Shown: positions 37,611 through 46,089, counted from the first letter of the stretch. The stretch is 63,769 nucleotides of DNA from Ruminococcus sp. (GCA_024403825.1 JAKSRB010000003.1:1-63769); one strand, 5' to 3'. The notes: generated by a model not told the origin, from the sequence alone. Translations and numbers: made by a program.

Positions 37611-38936
37611 ATGAATGATTTTTTATTTAGAATGAAATCATTGCTTGGTGATGATTTTGATGAATTTTTAAAATATTATAATTCTGATAATTTTCGTGGC
37701 TTGCGTGTAAATACTATTAAATGCTCCGTTGAAAAGCTGAAAAATCTATTAAATTTTGAATTAATTCCTACACCATTTTGTAATGAGGGCTTTTATATTC
37801 CTCAGGATATTAGTTCTTTGGGTAATAATCCACTGCACCACGCAGGAGCTTTTTATATTCAGGAACCGTCTGCAACCTCTGCTGTTGAAATGCTTGGTGT
37901 GCAAAAAGGCGATTTTGTGCTTGATTTGTGTGCAGCTCCAGGAGGAAAAAGCACCCAGATAGGTGCAAAGCTGAATGGTACCGGACTTTTGTGGAGCAAT
38001 GAAATTGTTAAAAACAGAGCTAATATTTTGCTATCAAACATTGAGCGAATGGGCATATCTAATGCCGTTGTATCTAATTGTCATCCTGATGTGCTATGCT
38101 CTGCTCTTGCAAATACATTTGATAAGGTTCTTGTCGATGCTCCTTGCAGTGGTGAGGGAATGTTCCGTAAAAGCTCTGAAGCTCGCATAGATTGGAGCAT
38201 TGAACATGTTAAAAGCTGTGCAGAGCGTCAATTATTAATTTTGAACAGTGCCAAAAACGCTTTAAAAAGTGGCGGTGTGCTTGTATATTCTACTTGTACC
38301 TTTTCTCAGGAAGAAAATGAAGGTGTAATAACTCAATTTCTTAAAGAAAATCCTGATTTTGAAATTGAAAATGCGGAAGTTAATTTTGGACGACCTACGC
38401 TTGAATATGCACGAAGGATTTTTCCTATGGATGGTGGCGAAGGGCATTTTGCAGTTAAACTCCGAAAATCAGGTACATTATTTAATAATACTGATGTAAT
38501 TCGTAATCAATCAGAAAAAATTGATAATAAGATTTATCAATTTTATGATGAGCTTTTCTGTGACCGTCCATTCGGAGAGAATATTTCTATAATTAAAGAT
38601 AAAATTGTTATTTTACCAAAAAATCTGAATATTAATACAAAAGGATTGCCAATTTTGCGTGCAGGTGTAATTCTTGGTGAAATCGTAAAAAATCGCATTG
38701 AGCCTCATCATAGTGTGTTTATGGCGACTAAACCAAAGCAATGCAATAATAGCGTAGATTTTGATGTAAATAGTAATGAAATATCCAATTATCTACATGG
38801 TCAAGAAATATCTGTATCATCAGATATAAAGGGTTATACAGCGGTTTGCGTAAATGGCATTGTCACAGGATTTGGAAAAGCATCAAACGGCAGATTAAAA
38901 AACAAATATCCGAAAGGACTTAGAATATTAAGATGA
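37611..38936 (+). CDS. 16S rRNA m5C methyltransferase, RsmF/NOL1-NOP2-Sun family
   Basis: A 441-residue RNA (cytosine-5) methyltransferase. SAM motif I is VLDLCAAPGGKSTQ near 108. The two catalytic cysteines are in VDAPCSGEGMF near 180 and YSTCTF near 230. The C-terminal quarter resembles the RsmF/YebU RNA-binding domain. The ribosome site is weak (GGTAATATACAT before ATG). It overlaps rsmA by ATGA, linking two 16S rRNA methylases. Exact target cytosines are not deducible. Confidence 0.9.
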   Translation: MNDFLFRMKSLLGDDFDEFLKYYNSDNFRGLRVNTIKCSVEKLKNLLNFELIPTPFCNEGFYIPQDISSLGNNPLHHAGAFYIQEPSATSAVEMLGVQKGDFVLDLCAAPGGKSTQIGAKLNGTGLLWSNEIVKNRANILLSNIERMGISNAVVSNCHPDVLCSALANTFDKVLVDAPCSGEGMFRKSSEARIDWSIEHVKSCAERQLLILNSAKNALKSGGVLVYSTCTFSQEENEGVITQFLKENPDFEIENAEVNFGRPTLEYARRIFPMDGGEGHFAVKLRKSGTLFNNTDVIRNQSEKIDNKIYQFYDELFCDRPFGENISIIKDKIVILPKNLNINTKGLPILRAGVILGEIVKNRIEPHHSVFMATKPKQCNNSVDFDVNSNEISNYLHGQEISVSSDIKGYTAVCVNGIVTGFGKASNGRLKNKYPKGLRILR

Positions 38937-39781
38937 ACAGATTATCAGATATAGGAACTATTAAAGATATATTAAGCAGATATGGATTTACTTTTTCAAA
39001 ATCCTTAGGGCAAAATTTTTTGATTAATCCCTCAGTATGTCCGAGAATGGCAGAGCTTTCTGGTGCGGGAAAGGGCGTTGGAGTAATAGAGGTAGGTCCG
39101 GGAATTGGTGTTCTTACAAATGAGCTTTGTAAGCTTGCCGATAAGGTTGTTGCTGTTGAGCTTGACAAAAGATTATTGCCTGTACTCGACGAAACCCTTT
39201 CGGAATATGACAATATAAAAGTTGTAAATGCCGATGTAATGGAGCTTGATTTACATAAGCTAATAGAGGAGGAATTTCAAGGAATGGAAGTTGTCGTGTG
39301 TGCAAATTTGCCATACTACATAACCTCCCCTGTCATTATGAAATTGCTTGAGGATAAGCTCCCAATAAGTGCGATTACTGTTATGGTTCAAAAGGAGGCT
39401 GCTCAGAGAATATGTGCTGAGGTTGGTTCAAGGCAAAGCGGAGCGGTAACAGTATCCGTAAATTATTATGCAAAGCCAGAAATGCTCTTTAATGTGAGTG
39501 CAGGTTCATTTATGCCTGCACCAAAGGTTGACTCGGCAGTTATCAGGCTTGACATATTAAGCGAGCCACCTGTAGATGTATATAATGAAAAGAAATTCTT
39601 TGAGGTTATAAAAGCATCGTTTTCGCAACGCAGAAAAATACTTGCCAATTCATTATGTTCCGGTCTTTCGCTTGAAAAATCCAAGGTATTTGAAATACTT
39701 ACTGATTGCGGAATTTCTGAGAATATCAGGGCAGAAAAACTAAGTCTTAAAAACTTTGCAGACATTGCAAATCATTTATAA
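38933..39781 (+). CDS. rsmA: 16S rRNA dimethyladenosine transferase
   Basis: A 282-residue KsgA enzyme dimethylating A1518 and A1519 of 16S rRNA late in 30S assembly. The N-terminal SKSLGQNFLINP, SAM motif VIEVGPGIGVLT and catalytic ANLPYYITSP are intact. Its start overlaps the upstream methyltransferase stop by four bases. A small membrane protein gene follows at nine bases. Confidence 0.96.
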   Translation: MNRLSDIGTIKDILSRYGFTFSKSLGQNFLINPSVCPRMAELSGAGKGVGVIEVGPGIGVLTNELCKLADKVVAVELDKRLLPVLDETLSEYDNIKVVNADVMELDLHKLIEEEFQGMEVVVCANLPYYITSPVIMKLLEDKLPISAITVMVQKEAAQRICAEVGSRQSGAVTVSVNYYAKPEMLFNVSAGSFMPAPKVDSAVIRLDILSEPPVDVYNEKKFFEVIKASFSQRRKILANSLCSGLSLEKSKVFEILTDCGISENIRAEKLSLKNFADIANHL

Positions 39782-39790
39782 GGTGACATT

Positions 39791-40006
39791 ATGAAGATGA
39801 ATGGACTTTATGTTGCAGGATTTATTATATTATTCCTTTGCTTACCGTTATTTTTTGCAGGTATTATTGTTGCCTATCTTTTTGAAGAAATATATCTGAG
39901 TGCAATTTTTACAGCAGGTGGTTCATTTCTTGCATTGCTTGGAATAATATTTACAATGCTTAGTAAACCCAAAAAGAAGAAAACTGAAAATAATCGTGAT
40001 GAATAG
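39791..40006 (+). CDS. Small membrane protein with two helices
   Basis: A 71-residue protein with two predicted hydrophobic helices (about 5-28 and 35-57) and a highly basic tail KPKKKK, so both ends are probably cytoplasmic. I do not recognise the family. ATG 39791 follows AAGGTGACATT. It is the last gene of the rsmF-rsmA unit, and a terminator follows directly. Confidence 0.7.
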   Translation: MKMNGLYVAGFIILFLCLPLFFAGIIVAYLFEEIYLSAIFTAGGSFLALLGIIFTMLSKPKKKKTENNRDE

Positions 40007-40013
40007 AATAATA

Positions 40014-40044
40014 ATGGGTATGGTGTTCAGCCATACCCATTTTG
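40014..40044. terminator. Terminator after the small membrane protein
   Basis: ATGGGTATGG and CCATACCCAT form a 10-bp perfect stem with a 7-base loop. On plus a short TTTTG follows. Confidence 0.75.
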
Positions 40045-40065
40045 ATTACGATAAAAATGCAAAGC

Positions 40066-40095
40066 AGAACAGGCTGTCATCTGACAGCCTGTTCT
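40066..40095. repeat. Perfect 14-bp inverted repeat (terminator-like)
   Basis: AGAACAGGCTGTCA and its complement flank a 2-base centre. On minus the hairpin is followed by GCTTTGCATTTTT, so it could end the candidate small RNA. Confidence 0.7.
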
Positions 40096-40166
40096 ACGAT
40101 TGTGTGTTTTATGAAAATGAATGTTTCTCTGAAGAACCATACATTAACCAGATTTAAGCAAAAACA

Positions 40167-40235
40167 AATACTGATTTATGTGAGAGATAAGAAATAAGAA
40201 ATTAAAGAGGTTTTTGTTACACATAAATCAATATT
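40167..40235 (-). repeat. 16-bp stem with 37-base loop
   Basis: The arms are AATATTGATTTATGTG and CACATAAATCAGTATT as read on minus. The single non-Watson-Crick position is G-U in minus-strand RNA but C-A in plus-strand RNA, favouring minus transcription. TGTTTTTGC follows the stem. Confidence 0.6.
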
Positions 40236-40246
40236 CATTTTTATAT

Positions 40247-40275
40247 ATTATACTATTTTTGTGTGACTTTTTCAA
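40247..40275 (-). promoter_or_regulatory. Orphan consensus promoter
   Basis: -35 TTGAAA (40275-40270) and -10 TATAAT (40252-40247) are separated by 17 bp on minus. No protein gene lies downstream before the terminators at 40.0-40.1 kb. Confidence 0.7.
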
Positions 40276-40279
40276 GGTT

Positions 40280-40579
40280 TATTAATGATTTTCGCTTATT
40301 CGCCAATCAAACTGACAAATTGCATAAAAATTACGCTTAATATTTGTGTATTATTTTTTCTAAAAATGAAATAATCATTGATTTGTTTAATATCAAAAAT
40401 TTTGATTTGTACATAATTAACAAAATTTTAAATTTAATAATAAAAAAATATTATCTAACAAAAATTCTATTCAAGAATAATTCAATTATTATTTTGTTAA
40501 TCAAGCTTATTAAAAATTTTTTCTTATTCAATGCCAAAGTACTGAAAATGGGACTTATTACCGTTTTATCACTTTTAAA
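40280..40579. other. Very AT-rich gap without a supported gene
   Basis: The plus-strand frame at 40344-40601 is made almost entirely of Ile, Leu, Asn, Lys and Phe codons, has no ribosome site, and is treated as chance. I see no RNA-gene hallmark here. Confidence 0.6.
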
Positions 40580-40593
40580 TGAACAAATGTTCG
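40580..40593. promoter_or_regulatory. LexA/DinR-like operator candidate
   Basis: TGAACAAATGTTCG matches the Firmicute SOS consensus CGAAC-N4-GTTCG at nine of ten defined positions. It ends eight bases before the -35 box of the promoter at 40602. Confidence 0.5.
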
Positions 40594-40601
40594 ATTTGTA
40601 G

Positions 40602-40630
40602 TTGAATTTCACTTTTTTTCACATTATAAT
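40602..40630 (+). promoter_or_regulatory. Promoter of the small-protein/sigma-like pair
   Basis: TTGAAT (40602-40607) and TATAAT (40625-40630) have a 17-bp spacer. About 70 bases of leader precede the start at 40704. Confidence 0.75.
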
Positions 40631-40703
40631 TATATTAAAGGATATGAAACGCCCCTAAATATCCTTTGAAATGATGAATAATAAGATGAAAGGACGATAT
40701 GTT

Positions 40704-40913
40704 ATGAATTATGTTGAATGGTCAAAGGAGTATTATGAAACTGCTGAACAGATTGGTATGGTTATAAATAAATTAAAAAATGGCAGAAATAATCTTAATT
40801 CTTCGGAGAAGAAGGAGATTGACCAAAAAATAGCCCAGTACAAAATATACTATAATGAGTGCATACTTATTGCAAATCACCTTGCAGGGAGAGCAAATAA
40901 GATATATGCATAA
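40704..40913 (+). CDS. Small helical protein paired with a sigma-like gene
   Basis: A 69-residue charged, all-helical protein (YVEWSKEYYETAEQIG; later SSEKKEIDQKIAQYK) with no membrane segment. ATG 40704 is nine bases from AAAGGA; earlier in-frame ATGs at 40671 and 40686 lack correctly spaced sites. It is followed 15 bases later by the sigma-region-4 gene. The family is unrecognised; a partner or anti-sigma-like role is possible, but only context supports that. Confidence 0.7.
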   Translation: MNYVEWSKEYYETAEQIGMVINKLKNGRNNLNSSEKKEIDQKIAQYKIYYNECILIANHLAGRANKIYA

Positions 40914-40928
40914 CAGGAGGTTGAAAAT

Positions 40929-41213
40929 TTGAAGACACAGTTGATCAGTCTGACAGACAAATGCTTAAATCATAACCTTTTAACAAACAGCACAAGTAAC
41001 AGTGAAAGTCGAAACAGAATGAAAAAAATACTTTATTCTGCTATACAGTCAGAATTAACCGACAAACAAAAAAACTGTATCATTGAATATTATATTAACG
41101 GAAAGAAGGTTAAGGATATTGCTAAAGATTATAGCTTAAATCCTTCTACTGTGTCAAGACATATTTCAAGTGCAGAGAGAAAACTGAAAAGAATTGCATC
41201 AATTTATAGTTGA
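40929..41213 (+). CDS. Sigma-70 region 4-like HTH protein
   Basis: A 94-residue protein whose C-terminal half (about 45-92) is a sigma-70 region 4 helix-turn-helix: LTDKQKNCIIEYY, then KDIAKDYSLNPSTVSRHIS, then RKLKRI. It lacks region 2, so it cannot act as a full sigma factor alone. Such truncated proteins often regulate mobile-element genes. The start is TTG at 40929, eight bases after AGGAGG. It shares the promoter and LexA-like box with the preceding small gene and ends at a good terminator. Confidence 0.8.
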   Translation: MKTQLISLTDKCLNHNLLTNSTSNSESRNRMKKILYSAIQSELTDKQKNCIIEYYINGKKVKDIAKDYSLNPSTVSRHISSAERKLKRIASIYS

Positions 41214-41222
41214 GTTCTAATT

Positions 41223-41251
41223 AAAGGCTGGAGATTTTCTTCAGCCTTTTA
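41223..41251 (+). terminator. Terminator of the sigma-like pair
   Basis: AAAGGCTG/CAGCCTTT make an 8-bp stem with an 11-base loop, followed by TAATAT after the terminal Ts. Confidence 0.7.
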
Positions 41252-41420
41252 ATATAAATAAATTATTGTCTATATTTTGAAAATAATGTATGTAATATTG
41301 TTCAGCTATTTATACAGATTTTTTTAAACATTTTCTTAAAATGACATTTATTAAGATTTGCCTGCAAAATAATTTATTAGACATATCAAATAATAACTGA
41401 TATTATTACGATAAATAATT

Positions 41421-42561
41421 TTGACTCTATATATTTACTGCTCACAAAATGTAACAATGTATTTAAAATTCAGAAAATTCTTATTAACCTCAGTAATCGG
41501 CGTTAATGCAGCGGGCAGCAAACAACTAAATGAAAAAACTGATTCAAATTATCTTGCTTTGACCACAGGTGGTGCAAAAAACTATACTGCAAGTATGTAT
41601 GACTATGTACTTACAAATGATGGATATATCTATAAAGTATCCTTTAATAGCTTTAAAATGGAATACCGATATTTTTACAGGAGATAACACACTTGATAAT
41701 AACGGCATCAAATATAGTATGGATAAAACCCAGACTTATCATATTTATGCTCATTGGATTGATGTTGGTACTGTAGCAAAAGACTCGAATGATGAAAAAA
41801 TATCCGATACCAATACTTATGGTGGATTTGACTTGTTTGGTACTCAAATCAGAAACTACAAATTTGATATTAATTATAACGAAAATGACCCATACTATGA
41901 TTATGAAAAAAGGAAGCTTGGACTTAGATTTGTAACCTCAATCCGAGATGACCTGCTCAAAGATGTTGATAATGTCTATTCAAAATATAATTATTTGTAT
42001 GACGAAGACAGCAAGCAATACACCGCTCAGAAATACGATTTGAGCAAAAATCACTATGTAGATAGTTCAGGCAGCTATGCCCCACAGAACATAAATTATG
42101 GTTATGTACTGGCTACAAAGGCTAATGCCCAGAAATTTGCAGAGCATTATGGCTATGATACCATTAAATATAATGCGACTAATGTTAATGGAGAAAAAAC
42201 AACATCTACATATAAATATGTTCAAAATGTAGAGTGTACAAGCAAGGTTGGTGGATACAACACCCGAACAAACATTATTGACCACAGAAACTGGACAAAT
42301 GGAACAGATGATACATCAGATGACTACAGAATAATGTCAATGGTAATTACATATAATGATGCAACAGAAGATAATTATGCAAAAGATGTTGTTGCAAGAG
42401 CATATCTGAGATACATTGACGGAAACGGATTAATCCGAACATTTTATGATGATTATGACGGAAATTCTGAGTATCTAAAGGGGTGTTGTACTAATTTTAC
42501 ATATGTAAATAATAAAATTATAAGTTTGCTTGATATAACAAATTTGAAGCCAACATTTTGA
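41421..42561 (+). pseudogene. Frameshifted, 5'-truncated surface-protein remnant
   Basis: Two overlapping frames make one protein: the first ends in YIYKVSFNSFK and the second continues WNTDIFTGDNTLDNNG. Joining them needs a +1 shift at the AAAA run near 41655-41658. There is no signal peptide or ribosome site; the first codons are TTG at 41421. Sequence around IYAHWIDVG resembles a repeat end in InlB-like or Listeria-Bacteroides repeat proteins. The C-terminal LRFVTSIR, NINYGYVLATK and ARAYLRYIDGNG blocks resemble a domain in secreted ruminococcal proteins. A sequencing error at the homopolymer is an alternative to true decay. Confidence 0.65.
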
Positions 42562-42588
42562 TTAATTTTAGGGCAAGGAGTGATGTGT

Positions 42589-42756
42589 TTGCCGGTGATT
42601 AAAAAAGAATATTCTGAACCTGAGTTTAAAATTTGCAGGTTTACCGTCAAACAGGACTTATTGACAGGTTCAGAGGATCACGAAAATGCCTATGTAGATA
42701 TTGGTGATTTAGATGATATTTTTGGCGAATTTGATTTTGACTTCGATTTTGGATAA
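42589..42756 (+). CDS. Short precursor-like peptide
   Basis: A 55-residue open frame. AAGGAG (42575-42580) is eight bases from TTG 42589 and only two from ATG 42583, so TTG is favoured. It encodes KKEYSEPEFKICRFT, then KQDLLTGS, then an acidic, aromatic tail DIFGEFDFDFDFG. The KK-x-Y-x-x-PE opening, a D-L-x-T-x-S turn and an acidic end recall abundant uncharacterised small peptides of Clostridia. There is no membrane helix. A strong terminator follows. It lies directly after the surface-protein remnant. No modification or export enzyme is adjacent. Confidence 0.6.
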   Translation: MPVIKKEYSEPEFKICRFTVKQDLLTGSEDHENAYVDIGDLDDIFGEFDFDFDFG

Positions 42757-42780
42757 TACAAGATACATATAATAGACTAT

Positions 42781-42824
42781 CAGCGGTATTAATTCTTATG
42801 ATTGATACCGCTGTATTGTTTTTT
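42781..42824 (+). terminator. Terminator after the short peptide gene
   Basis: CAGCGGTAT and ATACCGCTG form a 9-bp perfect stem, followed by TATTGTTTTTTCT. It lies 25 bases past the peptide stop codon. Confidence 0.85.
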
Positions 42825-42937
42825 CTCAAATTTTGCAAATTAGTGTAACTTGACTTTATTCGTATTATGATTATAATTATTGTAGATAAAATAAATTTTT
42901 GCATTTATTTGTGTATAAATTCAGGAGTTATTTAAGA

Positions 42938-44089
42938 ATGAGTAAAAAGAAATTATATGTGAAAAGAACAGTAAAAATACTGTCATTAATTTTATTTATT
43001 TCGGTAGTATCAATACTTCTTCAAAATTATATTCTATTACATTATGACCACAATACGCTCCGATTTGATGGTTTTTACCTTGAGGATGAAAACTCTATAG
43101 ATGTTGCATTAGTTGGAGCAAGTGAGCTTTATGCAGATTATTCAGCTGTTTTAGCCTATGAGAAATTTGGATATACAAGCTATTCACTTGCAACTCCTGC
43201 CTCCCCTATTACTGTATATAAAACTGAAATTCAGGAGATTTTAAGGACACAAAATCCAAAATTAATTGTAGTAGAAATAAACGGTGCATTATACGGTAAT
43301 GATGAACATATTGAAAAAGAAGCAAATATAAGAAATACCATTGATAATATACCATTTAATGAAAACAAAAAGCAGTTTATTTCTCAATATATTTCTACAG
43401 ATGACAGGTCTGGCTATTATTTTCCCTTATTAAAATACCATTCTGCATGGAACGATTATCCACAAGCATTTAAATTTGTAGCAGGTATCTACAGCCAGCA
43501 TAAGAGAGGATTTACCTATATAAAGGGCTTTAAGACTAAGACAAATATTTATAAATGCGATGAAAAGAATTATAATGATAAGCTTGCAAATGATGATAGC
43601 AGGAAAAACCTAACAGAAAAAAGTGAAAAAGCACTTCGTGAGCTTTTGGAGTATTGTCAGGATAATGAGCTTAATGTTTTATTTGTAAGAATACCACACA
43701 TTGTACTTGATGACGGATATACAAGATTTAAGCGTGCAAATACGGCAGGAGATATAATCAACGAATATGGATATGATTATCTGAACTTTGAAAGATATAA
43801 TCAGGATATAGGACTTGATATAAACAATGATTTTTATAATGCTGACCATATGAATATATACGGAGCAGAGAAATTCACCGAATATTTTGGTAATATTCTT
43901 GTCAAAGATTATAATATAAAACAGCTCAAGCATACAACTGAGCAAACGGAAAAATGGGATAAATGTGTAGAATACAATCACAAATTTTTAAAATATTGCG
44001 ATAATCTCATAAAAAATAATAAAGAAGAAGAGGTGCAGGAGGATTATCAGACACTTAAAGAAATAGATAAATATTGTAGTGATAATTAA
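42938..44089 (+). CDS. SGNH-hydrolase-like membrane-anchored protein
   Basis: A 383-residue protein with one N-terminal membrane helix (about 10-32) and an external domain. VALVGASELYADYS near 60 resembles the GxS block I of SGNH enzymes. NADHMNIYGAEKFTEYF near 300 fits the D-x-x-H catalytic pair. DltD/AlgX-like relatives act on acyl groups of surface polymers. The C-terminal 60 residues are charged and coiled. ATG 42938 lies ten bases after CAGGAG. It looks monocistronic and converges with a C39 peptidase gene. Confidence 0.65.
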   Translation: MSKKKLYVKRTVKILSLILFISVVSILLQNYILLHYDHNTLRFDGFYLEDENSIDVALVGASELYADYSAVLAYEKFGYTSYSLATPASPITVYKTEIQEILRTQNPKLIVVEINGALYGNDEHIEKEANIRNTIDNIPFNENKKQFISQYISTDDRSGYYFPLLKYHSAWNDYPQAFKFVAGIYSQHKRGFTYIKGFKTKTNIYKCDEKNYNDKLANDDSRKNLTEKSEKALRELLEYCQDNELNVLFVRIPHIVLDDGYTRFKRANTAGDIINEYGYDYLNFERYNQDIGLDINNDFYNADHMNIYGAEKFTEYFGNILVKDYNIKQLKHTTEQTEKWDKCVEYNHKFLKYCDNLIKNNKEEEVQEDYQTLKEIDKYCSDN

Positions 44090-44108
44090 ACCTTACTTGC
44101 TAATACAA

Positions 44109-44140
44109 AAAGTGCTGAAATCCTAAAATTTCAGCACTTT
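44109..44140. terminator. Bidirectional terminator
   Basis: AAAGTGCTGAAAT pairs perfectly with ATTTCAGCACTTT around a 6-base loop, between convergent genes; AATTTTT follows on plus. Confidence 0.85.
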
Positions 44141-44158
44141 AATTTTTAATTTATTTTA

Positions 44159-45157
44159 TCACTTAACAACGATAGCCTGTTTGCCAATCTGCGAATATCT
44201 TTCCTCTGCGGTTTTTCTATCATATGATGCAATCTTTCCTGCAACTGAATCGCAGAAATAATAATTCTTTTCGTCAAATCCTATAAGCACCATACAATGC
44301 TCGTTTTGTTGCCAGCTTTCGGTATCACCGATTTTTAATTTGGAATTTTCATCTACATAGTCAACTATCCAACTGTCTTTTACATACGGCTCCTGCATAT
44401 ATGTTGTTTCCCATACCATTACCGGTATATCGTTTAGTATATATTCATCACACAGCTGTTCAAGCGGTACATCTGACAAGGGATACGCCTTCAATGATTT
44501 TCCTGTAGTTTTTATAAAATTATTCATACACTTTGCCATTGCTGGTGCATAAATTCCATGCCCAGTATAAATATCTCCTGCATATGCTGAGTCCATTGCA
44601 GGTCCATAAAGATTTCCGTCAATTCCATAATATACAGGCTTGGTTATTAGAAATTCATCAGAAAATCTGTATTCATCAATATCAAAGCCAAAGGATTTCA
44701 AAAGCATTGTGCAGGCATATACTTCACAGCCTGCCTTAAGCTCCGTTTGAGGAATTACAGGAACTCCCTGTATCTGATATGAAACAGGCTTTGTTACAGG
44801 CGGTAAGGTTGTTTCTGTTTGCTCTGTAGCGGTTGTTTTTGGCGACTTTGAATTTACTGCCGTTGCTGTTACTATAGTTATTAAAACAATAATCGTAACT
44901 ATGCTTATCAAGGTTACTCGCATAGATTTATAACTTAGAAGATTTCTGAAATGTCCTATAAGTGTTGTATTATTATTTCTGCGATTTCTTATATCTGATT
45001 TACGAGAAACATTTATATTTATATTTCTGTTTCTTATTGAATTTGAACTTTGATAATTACCAAGATAATTTTCAAAATATTCATCAGTATATTTTCTTGG
45101 GCTATCATCAAGTGAATAGTTGTGTTCTGTTTCAAAGCTCATATACTCATCGTTCAT
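44159..45157 (-). CDS. Membrane-anchored C39-family peptidase
   Basis: A 332-residue protein. The N-terminal 80 residues are polar and Asn/Arg-rich and probably cytoplasmic. One helix spans about 80-101, followed by a Thr/Pro linker and a papain-like C39_2 domain. Catalytic residues are C144 (KAGCEVYACT), H287 (NEHCMVLIGFD) and D303 (YYFCDS). Such proteins are extracellular cysteine peptidases of unknown substrate. It does not adjoin an ABC exporter, so bacteriocin leader processing is not indicated. Confidence 0.85.
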   Translation of the reverse strand: MNDEYMSFETEHNYSLDDSPRKYTDEYFENYLGNYQSSNSIRNRNININVSRKSDIRNRRNNNTTLIGHFRNLLSYKSMRVTLISIVTIIVLITIVTATAVNSKSPKTTATEQTETTLPPVTKPVSYQIQGVPVIPQTELKAGCEVYACTMLLKSFGFDIDEYRFSDEFLITKPVYYGIDGNLYGPAMDSAYAGDIYTGHGIYAPAMAKCMNNFIKTTGKSLKAYPLSDVPLEQLCDEYILNDIPVMVWETTYMQEPYVKDSWIVDYVDENSKLKIGDTESWQQNEHCMVLIGFDEKNYYFCDSVAGKIASYDRKTAEERYSQIGKQAIVVK

Positions 45158-45268
45158 AAATTATCACATCACTTTTTTCAACAAAAATCTCATTTGTATT
45201 ATAACATATTTTCAAAAATCTTTCAATAGTACAAATTTTTTCTTTGTAATATTTCACAATATAAAAAT

Positions 45269-45300
45269 ATAGGTGTGCAACACTATGATTACACACCCAT
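45269..45300 (-). terminator. Terminator after spo0A
   Basis: GGTGTG/CACACC with flanking A-T pairs forms a stem about 15 bases beyond the spo0A stop. On minus TATATTTTTATA follows. Confidence 0.75.
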
Positions 45301-45315
45301 ATTTAAATAATAATT

Positions 45316-46089
45316 TTAACTTGCATTTTTAATCTGCAATCTCAATCTATCTGAAATCATTGCTATAAATTCACTGTTGGTAGGCTTACCTCTGTCGTTA
45401 TGTATTGTATATCCGAAATATGAATTTAAAACATCTATATCTCCCCTGTCCCATGCAACCTCTATTGCATGACGAATTGCTCTTTCAACTCTTGACGATG
45501 TGGTTTCATATTTCTTCGCTACTGACGGATAAAGCTGTTTAGTTACCGCATTTATAATTTCAGGCTTTTCTACTGACATTATGATTGAATCTCTTAAGTA
45601 TTGATAGCCCTTAATATGTGCAGGCACTCCGATTTCTCTGAGTATATCAGTTACTTTAACCTCAATTCCGTATGAATCATACATCATTGGACTGCCGTTA
45701 AACATATTATTCTTGCCCCTGCGAACCATATTAACAATATTTTCACAAAGACTTTCAACGCTGTATGGCTTAAGCATAAAATAGCTTGCACCTGATGACA
45801 TAATTTCTCTTTCAAGAACAGGGCTGTGAAAGGAGGAAAACACCATAAAAACAGGTAATTTTGCATTTTGCTTTTTAAGTGTACGCATAACTCCTATGGC
45901 ATCAATTCTTGTCATAAATGAATCCATTAATACTACATCAGGCTGTTCAGCATTGATTTTTTCGCAAAGCTCGTTGCCGTCCTTTGAACAGAATATTGCA
46001 GAAATATTATTTGTACTTAACATCTGCATATCGTCCTGAGTAAAATCTGCTGAATCTTCGGTAACTATAAGTTTGATTTTGTTTTCCAT
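45316..46089 (-). CDS. spo0A: Sporulation master regulator Spo0A
   Basis: A 257-residue response regulator. The receiver has acidic ED near 11-12, phospho-acceptor D56 (VVLMDSFMT), a Ser pair in VFSSF and K in FMLKPYS. The C-terminal Spo0A DNA-binding domain contains SSRVERAIRHAIEVAWDRGD, which is diagnostic. It activates sporulation entry and represses growth-phase genes. ATG 46089 follows GGGGGAA. The usual upstream spoIVB is absent. Its promoter holds a perfect palindrome over the spacer and -10. Confidence 0.97.
   Translation of the reverse strand: MENKIKLIVTEDSADFTQDDMQMLSTNNISAIFCSKDGNELCEKINAEQPDVVLMDSFMTRIDAIGVMRTLKKQNAKLPVFMVFSSFHSPVLEREIMSSGASYFMLKPYSVESLCENIVNMVRRGKNNMFNGSPMMYDSYGIEVKVTDILREIGVPAHIKGYQYLRDSIIMSVEKPEIINAVTKQLYPSVAKKYETTSSRVERAIRHAIEVAWDRGDIDVLNSYFGYTIHNDRGKPTNSEFIAMISDRLRLQIKNAS

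Larger units (their letters stand above)
40050..40241 (-). ncRNA. Candidate small RNA from an orphan promoter
   Basis: A consensus minus-strand promoter (40275-40247) would start transcription near 40241. The product contains a 16-bp stem (40235-40220 with 40182-40167) that is fully paired only in the minus-strand RNA, where its one variable position is G-U. A perfect 14-bp hairpin (40095-40066) follows, ending in GCTTTGCATTTTTATC. No convincing reading frame is present (a 20-codon frame starts at 40238 without a ribosome site). I do not recognise the family; 6S RNA was considered, but the ends do not pair. Confidence 0.45.

Noticed and set aside
40050-40241. 6S RNA as identity of the candidate small RNA
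   Set aside because: The ends do not form the long closing stem with a central bubble; hairpins are sequential instead.
40344-40601. 85-codon frame in the AT-rich gap
   Set aside because: Built from Ile/Leu/Asn/Lys/Phe codons expected from base composition; no ribosome site; overlaps the LexA-like box.
44159-45157. C39 gene as a bacteriocin-processing exporter
   Set aside because: The protein has one anchor helix and no ABC transporter domains; no exporter is adjacent, so a link with the 42.6-kb peptide is only proximity.
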